A model generated the notes under the pieces. It was not told the DNA's origin, made no database searches, and worked only from the letters and a program-made list of their open reading frames with translations. Of a DNA stretch of 64,000 nucleotides, positions 40,565 to 48,522 are shown piece after piece (the first letter of the stretch is position 1; each line of letters starts with the position of its first letter). The DNA lies in contig JBCCGI010000041.1 in the NCBI GenBank assembly GCA_039029355.1, forward strand, positions 3,661 to 67,660, in the 5' to 3' direction. The translations under genes were made by a program, and so were the position numbers. This DNA is from JBCCGI01 sp039029355. Its GTDB lineage: Bacteria > Planctomycetota > UBA1135 > GCA-002686595.

Positions 40565-41380
40565 TTAGCGGCCGACCCCGAGGCGGTCGGCCAGATAGTC
40601 GGGGAGTTCAGCGACCGCGCGGATGTCGGTCTGGGCTTCTTCGACGTCGTACTCGACGCGGACGAAGGTGACGTTGCGACCGTCGAACAGGCCGTAGGAG
40701 AGGCGCCGGTCGCCGTCGCGCGGCTGCCCCACCGAGCCCACGTTGACGATGCAGCGCACGTCGCCGAGGTCGTAGGGGCCCTCGGTGTCGCGCGGGCGGT
40801 AGAGGCGGCGGTCTTCGTAGTAGACCGCGGGCACGTGGCTGTGGCCCACGAAGCAGACCTTGCGGTCCATCAGCTCGAAATTGGCCCGCATCTTCGCCTC
40901 GTCCTGGATGTCGCGCGGCAGCATGTACTCGCGCACCGGGTCGCGCGGCGAGCCGTGGGCGAACATCGCCGCCTCGTCGCGCGCCGAGGGCGAGAGCGCC
41001 CCGATGAAGTCCCAGTAGTCGTAGTTCGCCTCGCGGTCGTCGCCGCGGTTCAGCTCCTCGCGCGTCCAGTCGATCGCGGCGCGTGCCTTGGGGTTGAAGT
41101 CCTCGGCCGTGTTGAGGAGGGCGTACTCGTGGTTCCCCTGCAGGCAGATGCCCGGCAAGAGCTCGCCCGGCGTGAAGCCCAGCTTGGAGCCGTCGGGCTC
41201 GGGCACGCAGAGGCGCATGATCCAGTCGAGGTTGTGCCGCGGGTGCGCGCCGTACCCCACCACGTCGCCGAGGCAGACGAAGCGCTTGACGCCGCGGTCG
41301 CGGGCATCGGCGAGCGCCGACTCGAGCGCGGGTCGGTTCCCGTGCAGGTCGGCGACGATGGCGGTCAGGGGGTAGGTCAA
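40565..41380 (-). CDS. calcineurin-like metallophosphoesterase
   Basis: 271 aa cytoplasmic phosphoesterase of the YfcE/MJ0936-like class. All metal motifs are present: DLHGN (11-15), GDVVGYG (38-44), GNHE near 81, a His in FAHGSP, and GHSHVP. Members hydrolyse phosphodiesters or diadenosine polyphosphates; the substrate here is not predictable. The TTG at 41380 is the only sensible start, since it gives MTYPLTAIVADLHGN directly and has GGGGA 5 bases upstream. It ends 33 bases before yidC and may be the first gene of that leftward unit. Confidence 0.9.
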   Translation of the reverse strand: MTYPLTAIVADLHGNRPALESALADARDRGVKRFVCLGDVVGYGAHPRHNLDWIMRLCVPEPDGSKLGFTPGELLPGICLQGNHEYALLNTAEDFNPKARAAIDWTREELNRGDDREANYDYWDFIGALSPSARDEAAMFAHGSPRDPVREYMLPRDIQDEAKMRANFELMDRKVCFVGHSHVPAVYYEDRRLYRPRDTEGPYDLGDVRCIVNVGSVGQPRDGDRRLSYGLFDGRNVTFVRVEYDVEEAQTDIRAVAELPDYLADRLGVGR

Positions 41381-41583
41381 AGGGATCCCCGCGGCCTCCG
41401 GGGCTAGGAGCGGCTCCCCGGGGCGATAGCGAGCGGAGGATTATCCGAGCGCTCCGGGGCCCCCGCAAGAGAAAGGTGCGCCTCGGATCTCACGTGCGAC
41501 GGTCCGCCTGCGGTATAGCTGTTTCCTCCCGCAGCCCCCCGGGGCCCATGAGGCCCATGAGGCCCGACAGCCCACCAACCGCC

Positions 41584-42585
41584 ATGGAACGCACGACCGC
41601 ACTCTTCGCGCTGCTCCTCGTCCCGCTCTCGCTCTTGCCGTCCCAGCCCCAGGACGCCCCGGAGGAGCCCCAGGCCCCCCCGGCGGCGGCGCCCAGCGCG
41701 CTCCCCGAGGGCGTGGCGGCGCGCATCGGCCAGGAGCTCATCACCCTCGACGAGTACAAGGACTACCTGCTCTGGATGTACGGCGCGGGACCGCTCGACG
41801 AGCTGATCCTCACCCGCCTCCTGCAGCGCGAGGGCGAGCGGCTCGGGCTCCGCGTCACCGAAGAGGAGCTCGACGCCGAGGTCGAGACGTTCTGGGAGCG
41901 CTACCTCATGCGCTTCCGCGGCGACCAGCAGCTGCTGCAGCGCGAGCTCGCCGCCGCCGGCTTCACCGAGGAGAGCTACCGCAACAAGATCCGCGAGGAG
42001 ACGCGCCGCAACCTGCTCGAAGCGCGCATCTGCCGCACGACGCGCGAGCTCTCCGAGGAGCTCCTCAACCAGCGCTTCGAGCAGCGCTACGGCAAGGGCG
42101 GCGTGCGCGTCGAGGTCCGCCACGTGCTGTTCACCCGCGCGCGCACCAAGGCCAACCTGCGCCAGCGCGGATTGGCCGAGCACGAGCTCACGCTCGAGCG
42201 CATCGACGCCGAGCTCAAAAAGAGCGCCGTCGCCGCGCTCGCGCGCCTGCGCGCCGGCGAGGACTTCGCCGCGGTCGCCAAGACCGAGAGCCACGACGTG
42301 TCCGTGCACCAGAACCAGGGCGTGATCCCCGGCTACAACTACGAGCGCTACGGCCCGGAGCTGGCCGAGGCCGTGCGCGCGACCGAGCCCGGGGTCGTGA
42401 ACGGCCCGGTCCAAACCCAGGCCGGGCTGCACCTGATCGAGGTGATGAGCCGCACCACGCGCACGCTCGACGAGGTGCGCGAAGAGCTGTCGGCGGCGCT
42501 GATGGACGAGCCGGCCAGCTTCCAGGAGCGCAACGACCTGCGCCGCAGGCTGCGCAACGCCGTCGAGATCGACACCTACCGCTAG
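41584..42585 (+). CDS. periplasmic parvulin-type peptidyl-prolyl isomerase (SurA/PrsA-like)
   Basis: 333 aa. Signal peptide MERTTALFALLLVPLSLLPSQ, a Pro/Ala-rich linker, an N-terminal SurA-type helical domain (GVAARIGQELITLDEYKDYLL, then LLQREGERLGLRVTEEELD) and one parvulin domain (VRHVLFTRARTK, LRAGEDFAAVAKTESHDVS, and AGLHLIEVMSR). It would chaperone outer-membrane or exported proteins. Two further in-frame ATGs at 41548 and 41557, created by a short tandem repeat (GGCCCATGA twice), would extend the n-region; I chose 41584 as the usual signal-peptide start. No Shine-Dalgarno is seen. Confidence 0.9.
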   Translation: MERTTALFALLLVPLSLLPSQPQDAPEEPQAPPAAAPSALPEGVAARIGQELITLDEYKDYLLWMYGAGPLDELILTRLLQREGERLGLRVTEEELDAEVETFWERYLMRFRGDQQLLQRELAAAGFTEESYRNKIREETRRNLLEARICRTTRELSEELLNQRFEQRYGKGGVRVEVRHVLFTRARTKANLRQRGLAEHELTLERIDAELKKSAVAALARLRAGEDFAAVAKTESHDVSVHQNQGVIPGYNYERYGPELAEAVRATEPGVVNGPVQTQAGLHLIEVMSRTTRTLDEVREELSAALMDEPASFQERNDLRRRLRNAVEIDTYR

Positions 42586-42587
42586 CG

Positions 42588-43556
42588 CTACCGCGGGCTC
42601 GCCTGGGCGGGCTCGCTCGTCGCGGCGACGGCCGCGGCGAACAGCGCGGCCGTGACGGCGAAGCCCGCCGCGCTCGGCCAGGCGACCGACGGCAGGGCGA
42701 CGAGCGCCAGCAGCGCGCACACCGAGACCCGTCCGAGCCCGAGGTGCGCGAGGCGGTGCGCCAGGTGGCGGCGGTCGCCCACCCACGGACGCGAGCCGAC
42801 ACGCACGCGGCGCACCGCGAGCCGCGCCAGGTCGAAGAGCGGCAGCGCCAGCGCCGGCCAGGCCGCCGGCACGAGCAGGATCAGCATCCCGAGCAGGTGG
42901 CTGCCGGCATCGCCGAGGTAGGCCGTCGGCGTCGCCCCCGCCCCCTCGCGGCGGCGCGCGTTGAGGTTCCACGGCAGGAAGCCGAGCAGCGGCCCGGCCA
43001 GCACCGGCACGTGGAAGGCCAGCGCGAGGGCGCCCAGGCCCGTGGTCGCGCCGTCGGCGTTGTCGAAGGTGTTGAAGGCGTTCTGCGCCACGACCGCGCC
43101 GGCCAGGAGGGCCAGCGCCAGGAGCAGCGCGCGCTCGGGCGCGCCCGGGTCCGCGGCCAAGAGGTGCAGAGCGAGCGACGCCGCCGCCGGCGCGCCGGCC
43201 AGAGCCTGCAGCGCGAGCTTGGCGGCCGGCCGCAGCCCGCCGCGCCGCGCGTCGTCGAGCAGGCCGACGCCGAAGGCGAACGCGAGCGCGCAGGCCCCCG
43301 CCGCCGGGTGGATCCAGGCCGCGATGCCCGGGTCCCAGTGCCCGCCGGCGGCCCGCAGGAGCCCCCAGACCGCCCCGAGCCCGAGCAGCACCGCCGCGCC
43401 GCCCACCGGCGGCACGGGACGCGCCTGGAGCTTGCGGCCCGCCAAGGCGCCCGCAGCGCGGTCCAAGAGCCCCCCGCGCCGCGCCAGAGCCGCGAGGAGC
43501 GGCGTCGCCAGCGCGGCGGTCAGGATGCCCGCCAGGGAGTAGAGCACGGTGCTCAT
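42588..43556 (-). CDS. MraY/WecA-family phospho-sugar transferase
   Basis: Polytopic membrane enzyme (322 aa, about ten hydrophobic segments) that transfers a sugar-1-phosphate from a UDP-sugar to polyprenyl phosphate. Motifs: LLDDARRGGLRP (Asp-Asp), NTFDNADGATTG (N-x-x-N-x-x-DG), PTAYLGDAGSHLLG and GDRRHLAHRLAHLGLG (His-rich loop). The pattern is closer to WecA/TagO than to MraY, so it probably starts synthesis of a surface polysaccharide; the sugar is not known. The start overlaps the nadD stop by four bases (ATGA), coupling it to hisS-nadD. Confidence 0.9.
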   Translation of the reverse strand: MSTVLYSLAGILTAALATPLLAALARRGGLLDRAAGALAGRKLQARPVPPVGGAAVLLGLGAVWGLLRAAGGHWDPGIAAWIHPAAGACALAFAFGVGLLDDARRGGLRPAAKLALQALAGAPAAASLALHLLAADPGAPERALLLALALLAGAVVAQNAFNTFDNADGATTGLGALALAFHVPVLAGPLLGFLPWNLNARRREGAGATPTAYLGDAGSHLLGMLILLVPAAWPALALPLFDLARLAVRRVRVGSRPWVGDRRHLAHRLAHLGLGRVSVCALLALVALPSVAWPSAAGFAVTAALFAAAVAATSEPAQASPR

Positions 43557-44215
43557 GCCGCTCGATAGATGCCCCGGGCGGCGATGTATTCCCGCAGGTC
43601 CTCGGGGAGCTCCTCGCCCGGGTCCTCGCCGGCCGCCAGCCGGCGCCGCAGCTCGGTCGAGCTGATCCGCATCGGCGGCGCCGCGACCAGGCCGGCGGCC
43701 AGGCGCGCGCGGGCCGGCTCCGACAGCCCGGCGACCTCGTCGCCCAGCTCCAGCGGGTCGCCCGCGCGGAAGATCACGATCGGCTGCGCGAGCCGCAGCA
43801 GCTCCTCGGCCTCGCGCCACCCCGCCAGGCCCGGCAGGTTGTCGCTGCCGAGGATCCAGAAGAGCTCGGCCTCCTGGCCCCGCGCGCGCCGCAGCGCGCG
43901 GGCGGTGTCGACCGAGTACGAGGGCCCTTCGCGCGACAGCTCGCCGGTCCACACCGAGAGGCCGTCGTCGCCCGCGGCGAGCAGGGAGAGCAGCGCCGCG
44001 CGGTCCGCGCCCGACGCCAGCTGGCGCCCGGGCTTGTGCGGCGGGCGCGCGGCGGGGACCAGCAGCACGTGGTCGAGCGCGAAGGCCCCGCGCGCCGCGT
44101 CGGCGGCGTGCAGGTGGCCGCGGTGCGGCGGATCGAACGACCCGCCGAGCACGCCCAGCCGGCGCGCCCCGCGGGCGCGCCCGTCGAGCTCGGGTACTTC
44201 GGAGCGCGCGGTCAT
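43553..44215 (-). CDS. nadD: nicotinate-nucleotide adenylyltransferase NadD
   Basis: Converts NaMN and ATP to deamido-NAD in NAD synthesis. 220 aa with the nucleotidyltransferase signature GGSFDPPHRGHL at 24-35, VPAARPPHKPG, FWILGSDNLPGLAGWRE and the late ISSTELRRRL motif. Preceded by a short 19-residue polar N-terminal extension. Overlaps hisS upstream (ATGA) and the MraY-like gene downstream (ATGA). rsfS, a common neighbour, is absent. Confidence 0.96.
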   Translation of the reverse strand: MTARSEVPELDGRARGARRLGVLGGSFDPPHRGHLHAADAARGAFALDHVLLVPAARPPHKPGRQLASGADRAALLSLLAAGDDGLSVWTGELSREGPSYSVDTARALRRARGQEAELFWILGSDNLPGLAGWREAEELLRLAQPIVIFRAGDPLELGDEVAGLSEPARARLAAGLVAAPPMRISSTELRRRLAAGEDPGEELPEDLREYIAARGIYRAA

Positions 44216-45504
44216 CCCGCGGCCGGCGCCGCGAGCAGCGCCCGCGCCTCGGCCACGAGCTGCGCCCGCGCGACCTCGCGCTGCTCGCCGGCGGCGAGGT
44301 CTTTCAGCTGCACGACGCCGCGCTCCAGCTCGTCCGGGCCGAGCAGCACCGCCAGCCGATGCCCGCCCTTGGCCGCGGCCTTGAGCTGCGACTTCACGCT
44401 CTTCTTCTCGGTGTCGTAGACGGTCGAGACGCCGCCGCGACGCAGCTCCTCAGCCAGCAGGAAGACCTCGCGCTCCAGGCCGTCGCCGGCCGCGACGGCG
44501 TAGGCGTCGGTCGCCGCGTCCGCGGCGCTCGGCACCAGCCCGAGCTCCTCGAGCGCGATCAGCGTCGGCGTGAAGCCGATGGCGAAGCCGACGGCGCCGA
44601 GGTCCGGCCCGCCGAGGTCGCGCAGCAGGTGATCGTAGCGCCCGCCGCCGCAGAGGGCGCTGCGGGCGCCGAGCGCGGGGTAGTGCACCTCGAAGACCGT
44701 GCGCGTGTAGTAGTCGAGCCCGCGCACCAGCTCGGAGTCGAGCGTCGCGTCGCGCCCCAGGCCGCCGAGGCAGTCGCGCACCGTGTCCAGGTGCGCGCGG
44801 TTCTCGTCCGAGAGGTGGTCGATGATCTGCGGCGCGCCCCGGTGCAGCTCGCGGCAGACCGGGTTCTTGCAGTCGAGCACGCGCAGCACGTTGCGCTCGA
44901 AGCGGCTCTGGCAGAGGTCGCAGTGCTGGTCGATCGAGGGCCGCAGGAACTCGCGCACGGCGTCGCGGTAGGCGTCGCGGTCGGCGCCGTCGCCCATCGA
45001 GTTGAGGTGGACCTCCAGGCCCTGGATGCCGAGCTCCTCGAAGAAGCTCGCGGCCAGGTGGATCACCTCGGCGTCGAGCCGCGGGTCGTGGGAGCCCAGG
45101 GCCTCGACGTCGAACTGGGTGAACATCCGCTCGCGACCCTTCTGCGGGCGCTCGTAGCGGAACATCGGCCCGATGTGGAAGAGCCGTTGGACCGGGGCGG
45201 TCTTGGCGTACCCCGCCTGGAGGTAGGCCCGGGCGATGCCCGCGGTGCCCTCGGGGCGGAGGGTGAAGGAGTTGTCGCCGCGGGCGATGGTGAACATCTC
45301 CTTCTCGACGATGTCCGTAACCTCCCCCACCGAGCGGGTAAAAAGCTCGGTCTCCTCCAGGAGCGCCGGCCGGATCTCCCGGAAGCCGCGCGCCCGCGCC
45401 ATGCGGGTCGCCGCGCTCTCCAGGGCCTGCCAAACCGGCACTTCCTCGGGGAGGACGTCGCGGATGCCCCGCGGCGCCCGGTAGCTCCTGTGTTCTTTGC
45501 CCAT
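44212..45504 (-). CDS. hisS: histidyl-tRNA synthetase
   Basis: Class II aminoacyl-tRNA synthetase, 430 aa. Motif 1 region PRGIRDVLPEEVPVW, motif 2 (MFRYERPQKGRERMFTQFDVE), histidine-binding GLDYYTRTVFE and ALCGGGRYDHL, motif 3 GFAIGFTPTL, then the anticodon-binding domain (AVAAGDGLEREVF; LAVLLGPDELERGVVQLKDL). A Shine-Dalgarno-like AAGGA lies 7 bases before the ATG. First gene of a three-gene operon with nadD and the MraY-like gene. Confidence 0.98.
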   Translation of the reverse strand: MGKEHRSYRAPRGIRDVLPEEVPVWQALESAATRMARARGFREIRPALLEETELFTRSVGEVTDIVEKEMFTIARGDNSFTLRPEGTAGIARAYLQAGYAKTAPVQRLFHIGPMFRYERPQKGRERMFTQFDVEALGSHDPRLDAEVIHLAASFFEELGIQGLEVHLNSMGDGADRDAYRDAVREFLRPSIDQHCDLCQSRFERNVLRVLDCKNPVCRELHRGAPQIIDHLSDENRAHLDTVRDCLGGLGRDATLDSELVRGLDYYTRTVFEVHYPALGARSALCGGGRYDHLLRDLGGPDLGAVGFAIGFTPTLIALEELGLVPSAADAATDAYAVAAGDGLEREVFLLAEELRRGGVSTVYDTEKKSVKSQLKAAAKGGHRLAVLLGPDELERGVVQLKDLAAGEQREVARAQLVAEARALLAAPAAG

Positions 45505-45681
45505 GCGAGGTCCTTGGTACCCGGAACGGCGTTCCGACGCAATCTCCGCCCTGGACTGGACTTTGGACTCCTGGCCGGGGAGAATCTCCGGCCGCTCCGG
45601 AAGCCGCTGGCGCCGTCGTCGGCGGGGTCCGAACGCTCCCCCCTACTTAAGAAGCCGGCGAGGCGCATCCCCCATCCATTC

Positions 45682-46215
45682 ATGAAGCTCAAGAGCCTTT
45701 CCCTGGTCCTGGCCGCGGCCGGTCTCGCCCTCTCGTCCTGCGCCTCGACGCCCGGCCCGTACGACAACCACTGGAACATCGGTGGCCTGGGGCCGCGGCT
45801 CGCCTACCACGGGCTCTCCTACCGCCCGGACCACGCGGACAGCTACCGCGACCACCAGTGGCAGCAGAAGCAGGACATCAACATGACCCTGCGCCGCCAC
45901 TTCCTGAACAGCAACCCGGACAACCCGTTCCAGCCGGACGATCCGTCGCTGTCGAACCCGCGCGCGCCGCACTCGATCGTGCCGGACGTGGTCGACTACT
46001 TCCACCTGGAGAGCCTGGCCTTCGGCGCCGCCTTCTCGGCGATCAGCGGCACGTTCATCCCGGTTCCGATCGGCTCGATCCTCGGCACGCTCGAAAAGGG
46101 CGGCGGCCACGAATTCGCCCAGGGCATCGAGCAGACCCTCAGCGGCAGCTTCCGCGGCACGCTCGGCGAGCCCGCGCCGGTCGAGGAGTTCCGCGTGCGC
46201 AACACGCGCCTCTAG
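45682..46215 (+). CDS. small lipoprotein of unknown function
   Basis: 177 aa. The signal MKLKSLSLVLAAAGLALSSC ends in a lipobox (Cys20), fixing the start. The mature part is rich in Tyr, His, Asp and Pro (GPRLAYHGLSYRPDHADSY), then carries a more conserved-looking hydrophobic segment (LAFGAAFSAISGTFIPVPIGS) and a polar tail. I recognise no domain. Divergent from hisS (177-base gap); its end is 16 bases from convergent miaA. Confidence 0.82.
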   Translation: MKLKSLSLVLAAAGLALSSCASTPGPYDNHWNIGGLGPRLAYHGLSYRPDHADSYRDHQWQQKQDINMTLRRHFLNSNPDNPFQPDDPSLSNPRAPHSIVPDVVDYFHLESLAFGAAFSAISGTFIPVPIGSILGTLEKGGGHEFAQGIEQTLSGSFRGTLGEPAPVEEFRVRNTRL

Positions 46216-46231
46216 GCGCCGCGAGCTTTCC

Positions 46232-47182
46232 CTACCAAGCGAGCGCTTGGAGCACCTGCTCCGGCGCTCGTTTCGCGTTAACGGCCTCTCGATCCGGCTC
46301 GGGGTCGACCCACACCGTCTCGGGGAACGAGCGGAACCACGTACGCTGGCGGCGCGCGAACTGGCGCGTACGCAGGGCGATGGCGGCTTCGAGCTCGGCG
46401 GCGTCGAGCTCGCCCGCGAGGTGCGCGCGGATCTCGGGATAGCCGAGGGCCTGGGCCGAGGTCGGGCCGAAGCCGCCCGCGGCGAGCAGCGCGCGCACCT
46501 CGTCGATCCAGCCCGCGGCGAGCATCGCGCGCGTCCGGGCGCGGATGCGCTGCTCGAGCCGTTCCGGCGCCGGTGTCACCCCCACCACGGTGCGCGGCCG
46601 GCCGTCCGCGGCCCGCTTCCACTCCTCCTGCAACTCGGAGAGCCGCCGGCCGGAGCCCCGGAAGACCTCGAGCCCGCGCACGACGCGCTTGGCGTCGTTG
46701 GGGTGGATGCGCGCGGCGGCGGCGGGGTCGACGGCGGACAGCTCGGCGTGCAGCGCGGGGCTGCCCTCGGCCGCGGCGCGCAGGTTGAGGTCCTCGCGCA
46801 GCTCGGGGTCGTGCGGCGCGCCCTCGAAGAGCCCGTGGGTCAGAGCCTTGAGGTAGAGCCCCGTCCCGCCGACGAACAGCGCCGGCCGCCCGCGCTCGCG
46901 GACGGCGTGCCAGGCGCGCGCGGCGTCCTCCAGGTAGCGGTGGGCGTGGTAGCGCTCGGTCGGCTCGACCAGGTCGATCAGGTGCTGCGGCACGCGCGCG
47001 CGCTCGGCGGCGCTCGGCTTGGCGGTGCCGACGTCCATGCCGCGGTAGACCTGCATCGAGTCGAGCGACAGGATCTCTGCCCCGGCGCGCTCGGCCACCT
47101 CCAGGGCGAGCGCGCTCTTGCCGGCGGCGGTCGGGCCGATCAGGAAGAAGAGCGGCTGGTCTTGGGGGATGCGGGGCGTCAC
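46232..47182 (-). CDS. miaA: tRNA dimethylallyltransferase MiaA
   Basis: Adds the isopentenyl group to A37 of tRNAs reading UNN codons. 316 aa with P-loop GPTAAGKSA at 16-24, LSLDSMQVYRGMDVGTAKPS, VGGTGLYLKAL, the NDAKRVVRGLEV segment, QALGYPEI and the C-terminal RTRQFARRQRTWFRS. GTG start giving MTPRIPQDQP. It is monocistronic by position, between convergent and divergent neighbours. hfq, its usual partner, is not present. Confidence 0.97.
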   Translation of the reverse strand: MTPRIPQDQPLFFLIGPTAAGKSALALEVAERAGAEILSLDSMQVYRGMDVGTAKPSAAERARVPQHLIDLVEPTERYHAHRYLEDAARAWHAVRERGRPALFVGGTGLYLKALTHGLFEGAPHDPELREDLNLRAAAEGSPALHAELSAVDPAAAARIHPNDAKRVVRGLEVFRGSGRRLSELQEEWKRAADGRPRTVVGVTPAPERLEQRIRARTRAMLAAGWIDEVRALLAAGGFGPTSAQALGYPEIRAHLAGELDAAELEAAIALRTRQFARRQRTWFRSFPETVWVDPEPDREAVNAKRAPEQVLQALAW

Positions 47183-47250
47183 AGCGGGTCACGCGGAACT
47201 TACCACGGGGGTCGCTAGCAGCCGCATTCCGCCGCCCGTAGGCTCCGGAA

Positions 47251-48195
47251 ATGGCCTTCGATCGACTCGCCGCGCTCCTCCTGCTCGCCCCGCTCGCGAC
47301 CCCGCACGCGCAGGACCCGCCGAAGCCCGCCGAAGGGCCGGCTCCCGCGCCGGCGCCCGCCGACCAGGCGGCGCCCCCCGCTGTCGACCCCAAGGCCGAG
47401 GGCGCCTGGAAAGCCATCACCTCGACCATGCGCGTGCCCGGCGACCGCGCGCCGATCCGCTCCTTCGCCATCGCCGCCCAGGTGGTCACGCGCCAGGGCG
47501 TGCAGACCAACGAGTTCGAGGCGTCGTACCGCTACAAGGAGCCCAAGCTGATCCGCTTCGGCCTCGGCCCCGGGCGCGAGACCGGCCGCGGGCCGGGCAA
47601 GGGCGACCGCGCCTACTGGCTGAAGGAGAAGGACCAGGTCATCCAGCTGCTCGGCCGCGACTACAAGGCCGACCGCGACCTGGTCCGCCGCATGACGAGC
47701 ATCGCGCAGAACGTGCTGTCCTTCGCCGACCCCGCCAGCATCCAGGCCGAGGGCAAGGCGCTGCGCGAGCGCCCGCCGACGCTCTTCCCCAAGTCGCTCG
47801 CGTGGGAAGCGCGCCGCATGACCTGGCTCGAGTTCGCCAGCCCGAACTTCGACCTCTTCCGCGACACGCCCGCGCCCGTGGCGACGCCCGGCCAACCCGC
47901 ACCGAAGCGCAGCTTCCGCGTGATGCTCGGCGCCGACCCCAAGACCAACGTGCCGCGCTTTGTCGTGCTGCGCGAGGAGGTCCCCGCCGGCCAGCCGGGC
48001 GGCGAGCCGCTGCTCTTCGCGCTGCAGGACTACCGCCAGATCGACGGCTACCTGCTGCCGCACACGATCCACGTGCGCGGGCTGGAGCCGAACGTGCTGC
48101 CGCTGGTGTTCCGCGAGAAGCCGGGGCAGGAGATCTACGTGACGTTCGCGGATCTGACGCCGGGGTTCACCGAGAAGGACTTCGAGGCGAAGTAG
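47251..48195 (+). CDS. exported protein of unknown function (LolA/LppX-like fold possible)
   Basis: 314 aa with signal peptide (MAFDRLAALLLLAPLATPHAQ) followed by a 30-residue Pro/Ala linker. The rest alternates strands that suggest the half-barrel of lipoprotein carrier proteins: FEASYRYKEPKLIRFGLG, DRAYWLKEKDQVIQLLG, FRVMLGADPK and IYVTFADLTPGF. That fold guess is inference from pattern alone. No catalytic motif is visible. Divergent from miaA with a 68-base gap that must hold both promoters; no Shine-Dalgarno precedes the ATG. Confidence 0.82.
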   Translation: MAFDRLAALLLLAPLATPHAQDPPKPAEGPAPAPAPADQAAPPAVDPKAEGAWKAITSTMRVPGDRAPIRSFAIAAQVVTRQGVQTNEFEASYRYKEPKLIRFGLGPGRETGRGPGKGDRAYWLKEKDQVIQLLGRDYKADRDLVRRMTSIAQNVLSFADPASIQAEGKALRERPPTLFPKSLAWEARRMTWLEFASPNFDLFRDTPAPVATPGQPAPKRSFRVMLGADPKTNVPRFVVLREEVPAGQPGGEPLLFALQDYRQIDGYLLPHTIHVRGLEPNVLPLVFREKPGQEIYVTFADLTPGFTEKDFEAK

Positions 48196-48366
48196 CGCCT
48201 AGCGCTCCGGCTCGCACAGGTCCTCTGGCGACCACGTCGGCGCAGCGCTCAACGCAGCTCGATCGCGCCCGCCGCGGGCCGGACCAGGAAGCCCTCGACC
48301 GTGACCGGCGTCGCCGCGTCGGCTCGGACCACGACCACGTCGTGCTCCGACTCCACGTCCCAGCCT
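48196..48366. other. orphan coding fragment next to IS remnant
   Basis: No intact gene. On the minus strand about 40 codons read WDVESEHDVVVVRADAATP and onward to IELR and a stop near 48247, without a start or family match. It looks like the 3' end of a lost gene or a frameshifted continuation of the truncated IS481 transposase. Confidence 0.3.
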
Positions 48367-48522
48367 TTGCTGGGTCACGCGCTCCACAAGCAGCTGACGG
48401 GTGACGGGCGTCGTTCTCGCGTTGGCATGCAGCTTCACTCGGTCTCTCCGGGGTTGAGGGCTTTCTTAGCACCCCCATGATCCCGGTGAGATTCGGGTGA
48501 ACAACCTGCCTGGAACGGACAG
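48367..48522 (-). mobile_element. left-end remnant of an IS481-type insertion sequence
   Basis: Reading leftward, the element begins at the base after the mutL stop with an untranslated end (TGTCCGTTCCAGGCAGGTTG, then TTCACCCGAATCTCACCGGG) and 84 bases later a GTG opens MKLHANARTTPVTRQLLVER, the typical N-terminus of IS481-family transposases, preceded by GGAGAGA. Similarity stops after about 24 codons, so the DDE catalytic domain is gone and the copy is dead. The family call rests on recognising that N-terminus. Confidence 0.6.

Noticed and set aside
48199..48438. 79-codon minus-strand frame
   Set aside because: Only its first 24 codons resemble an IS481 transposase; the rest is frameshifted, so it is listed as a remnant, not as a gene.
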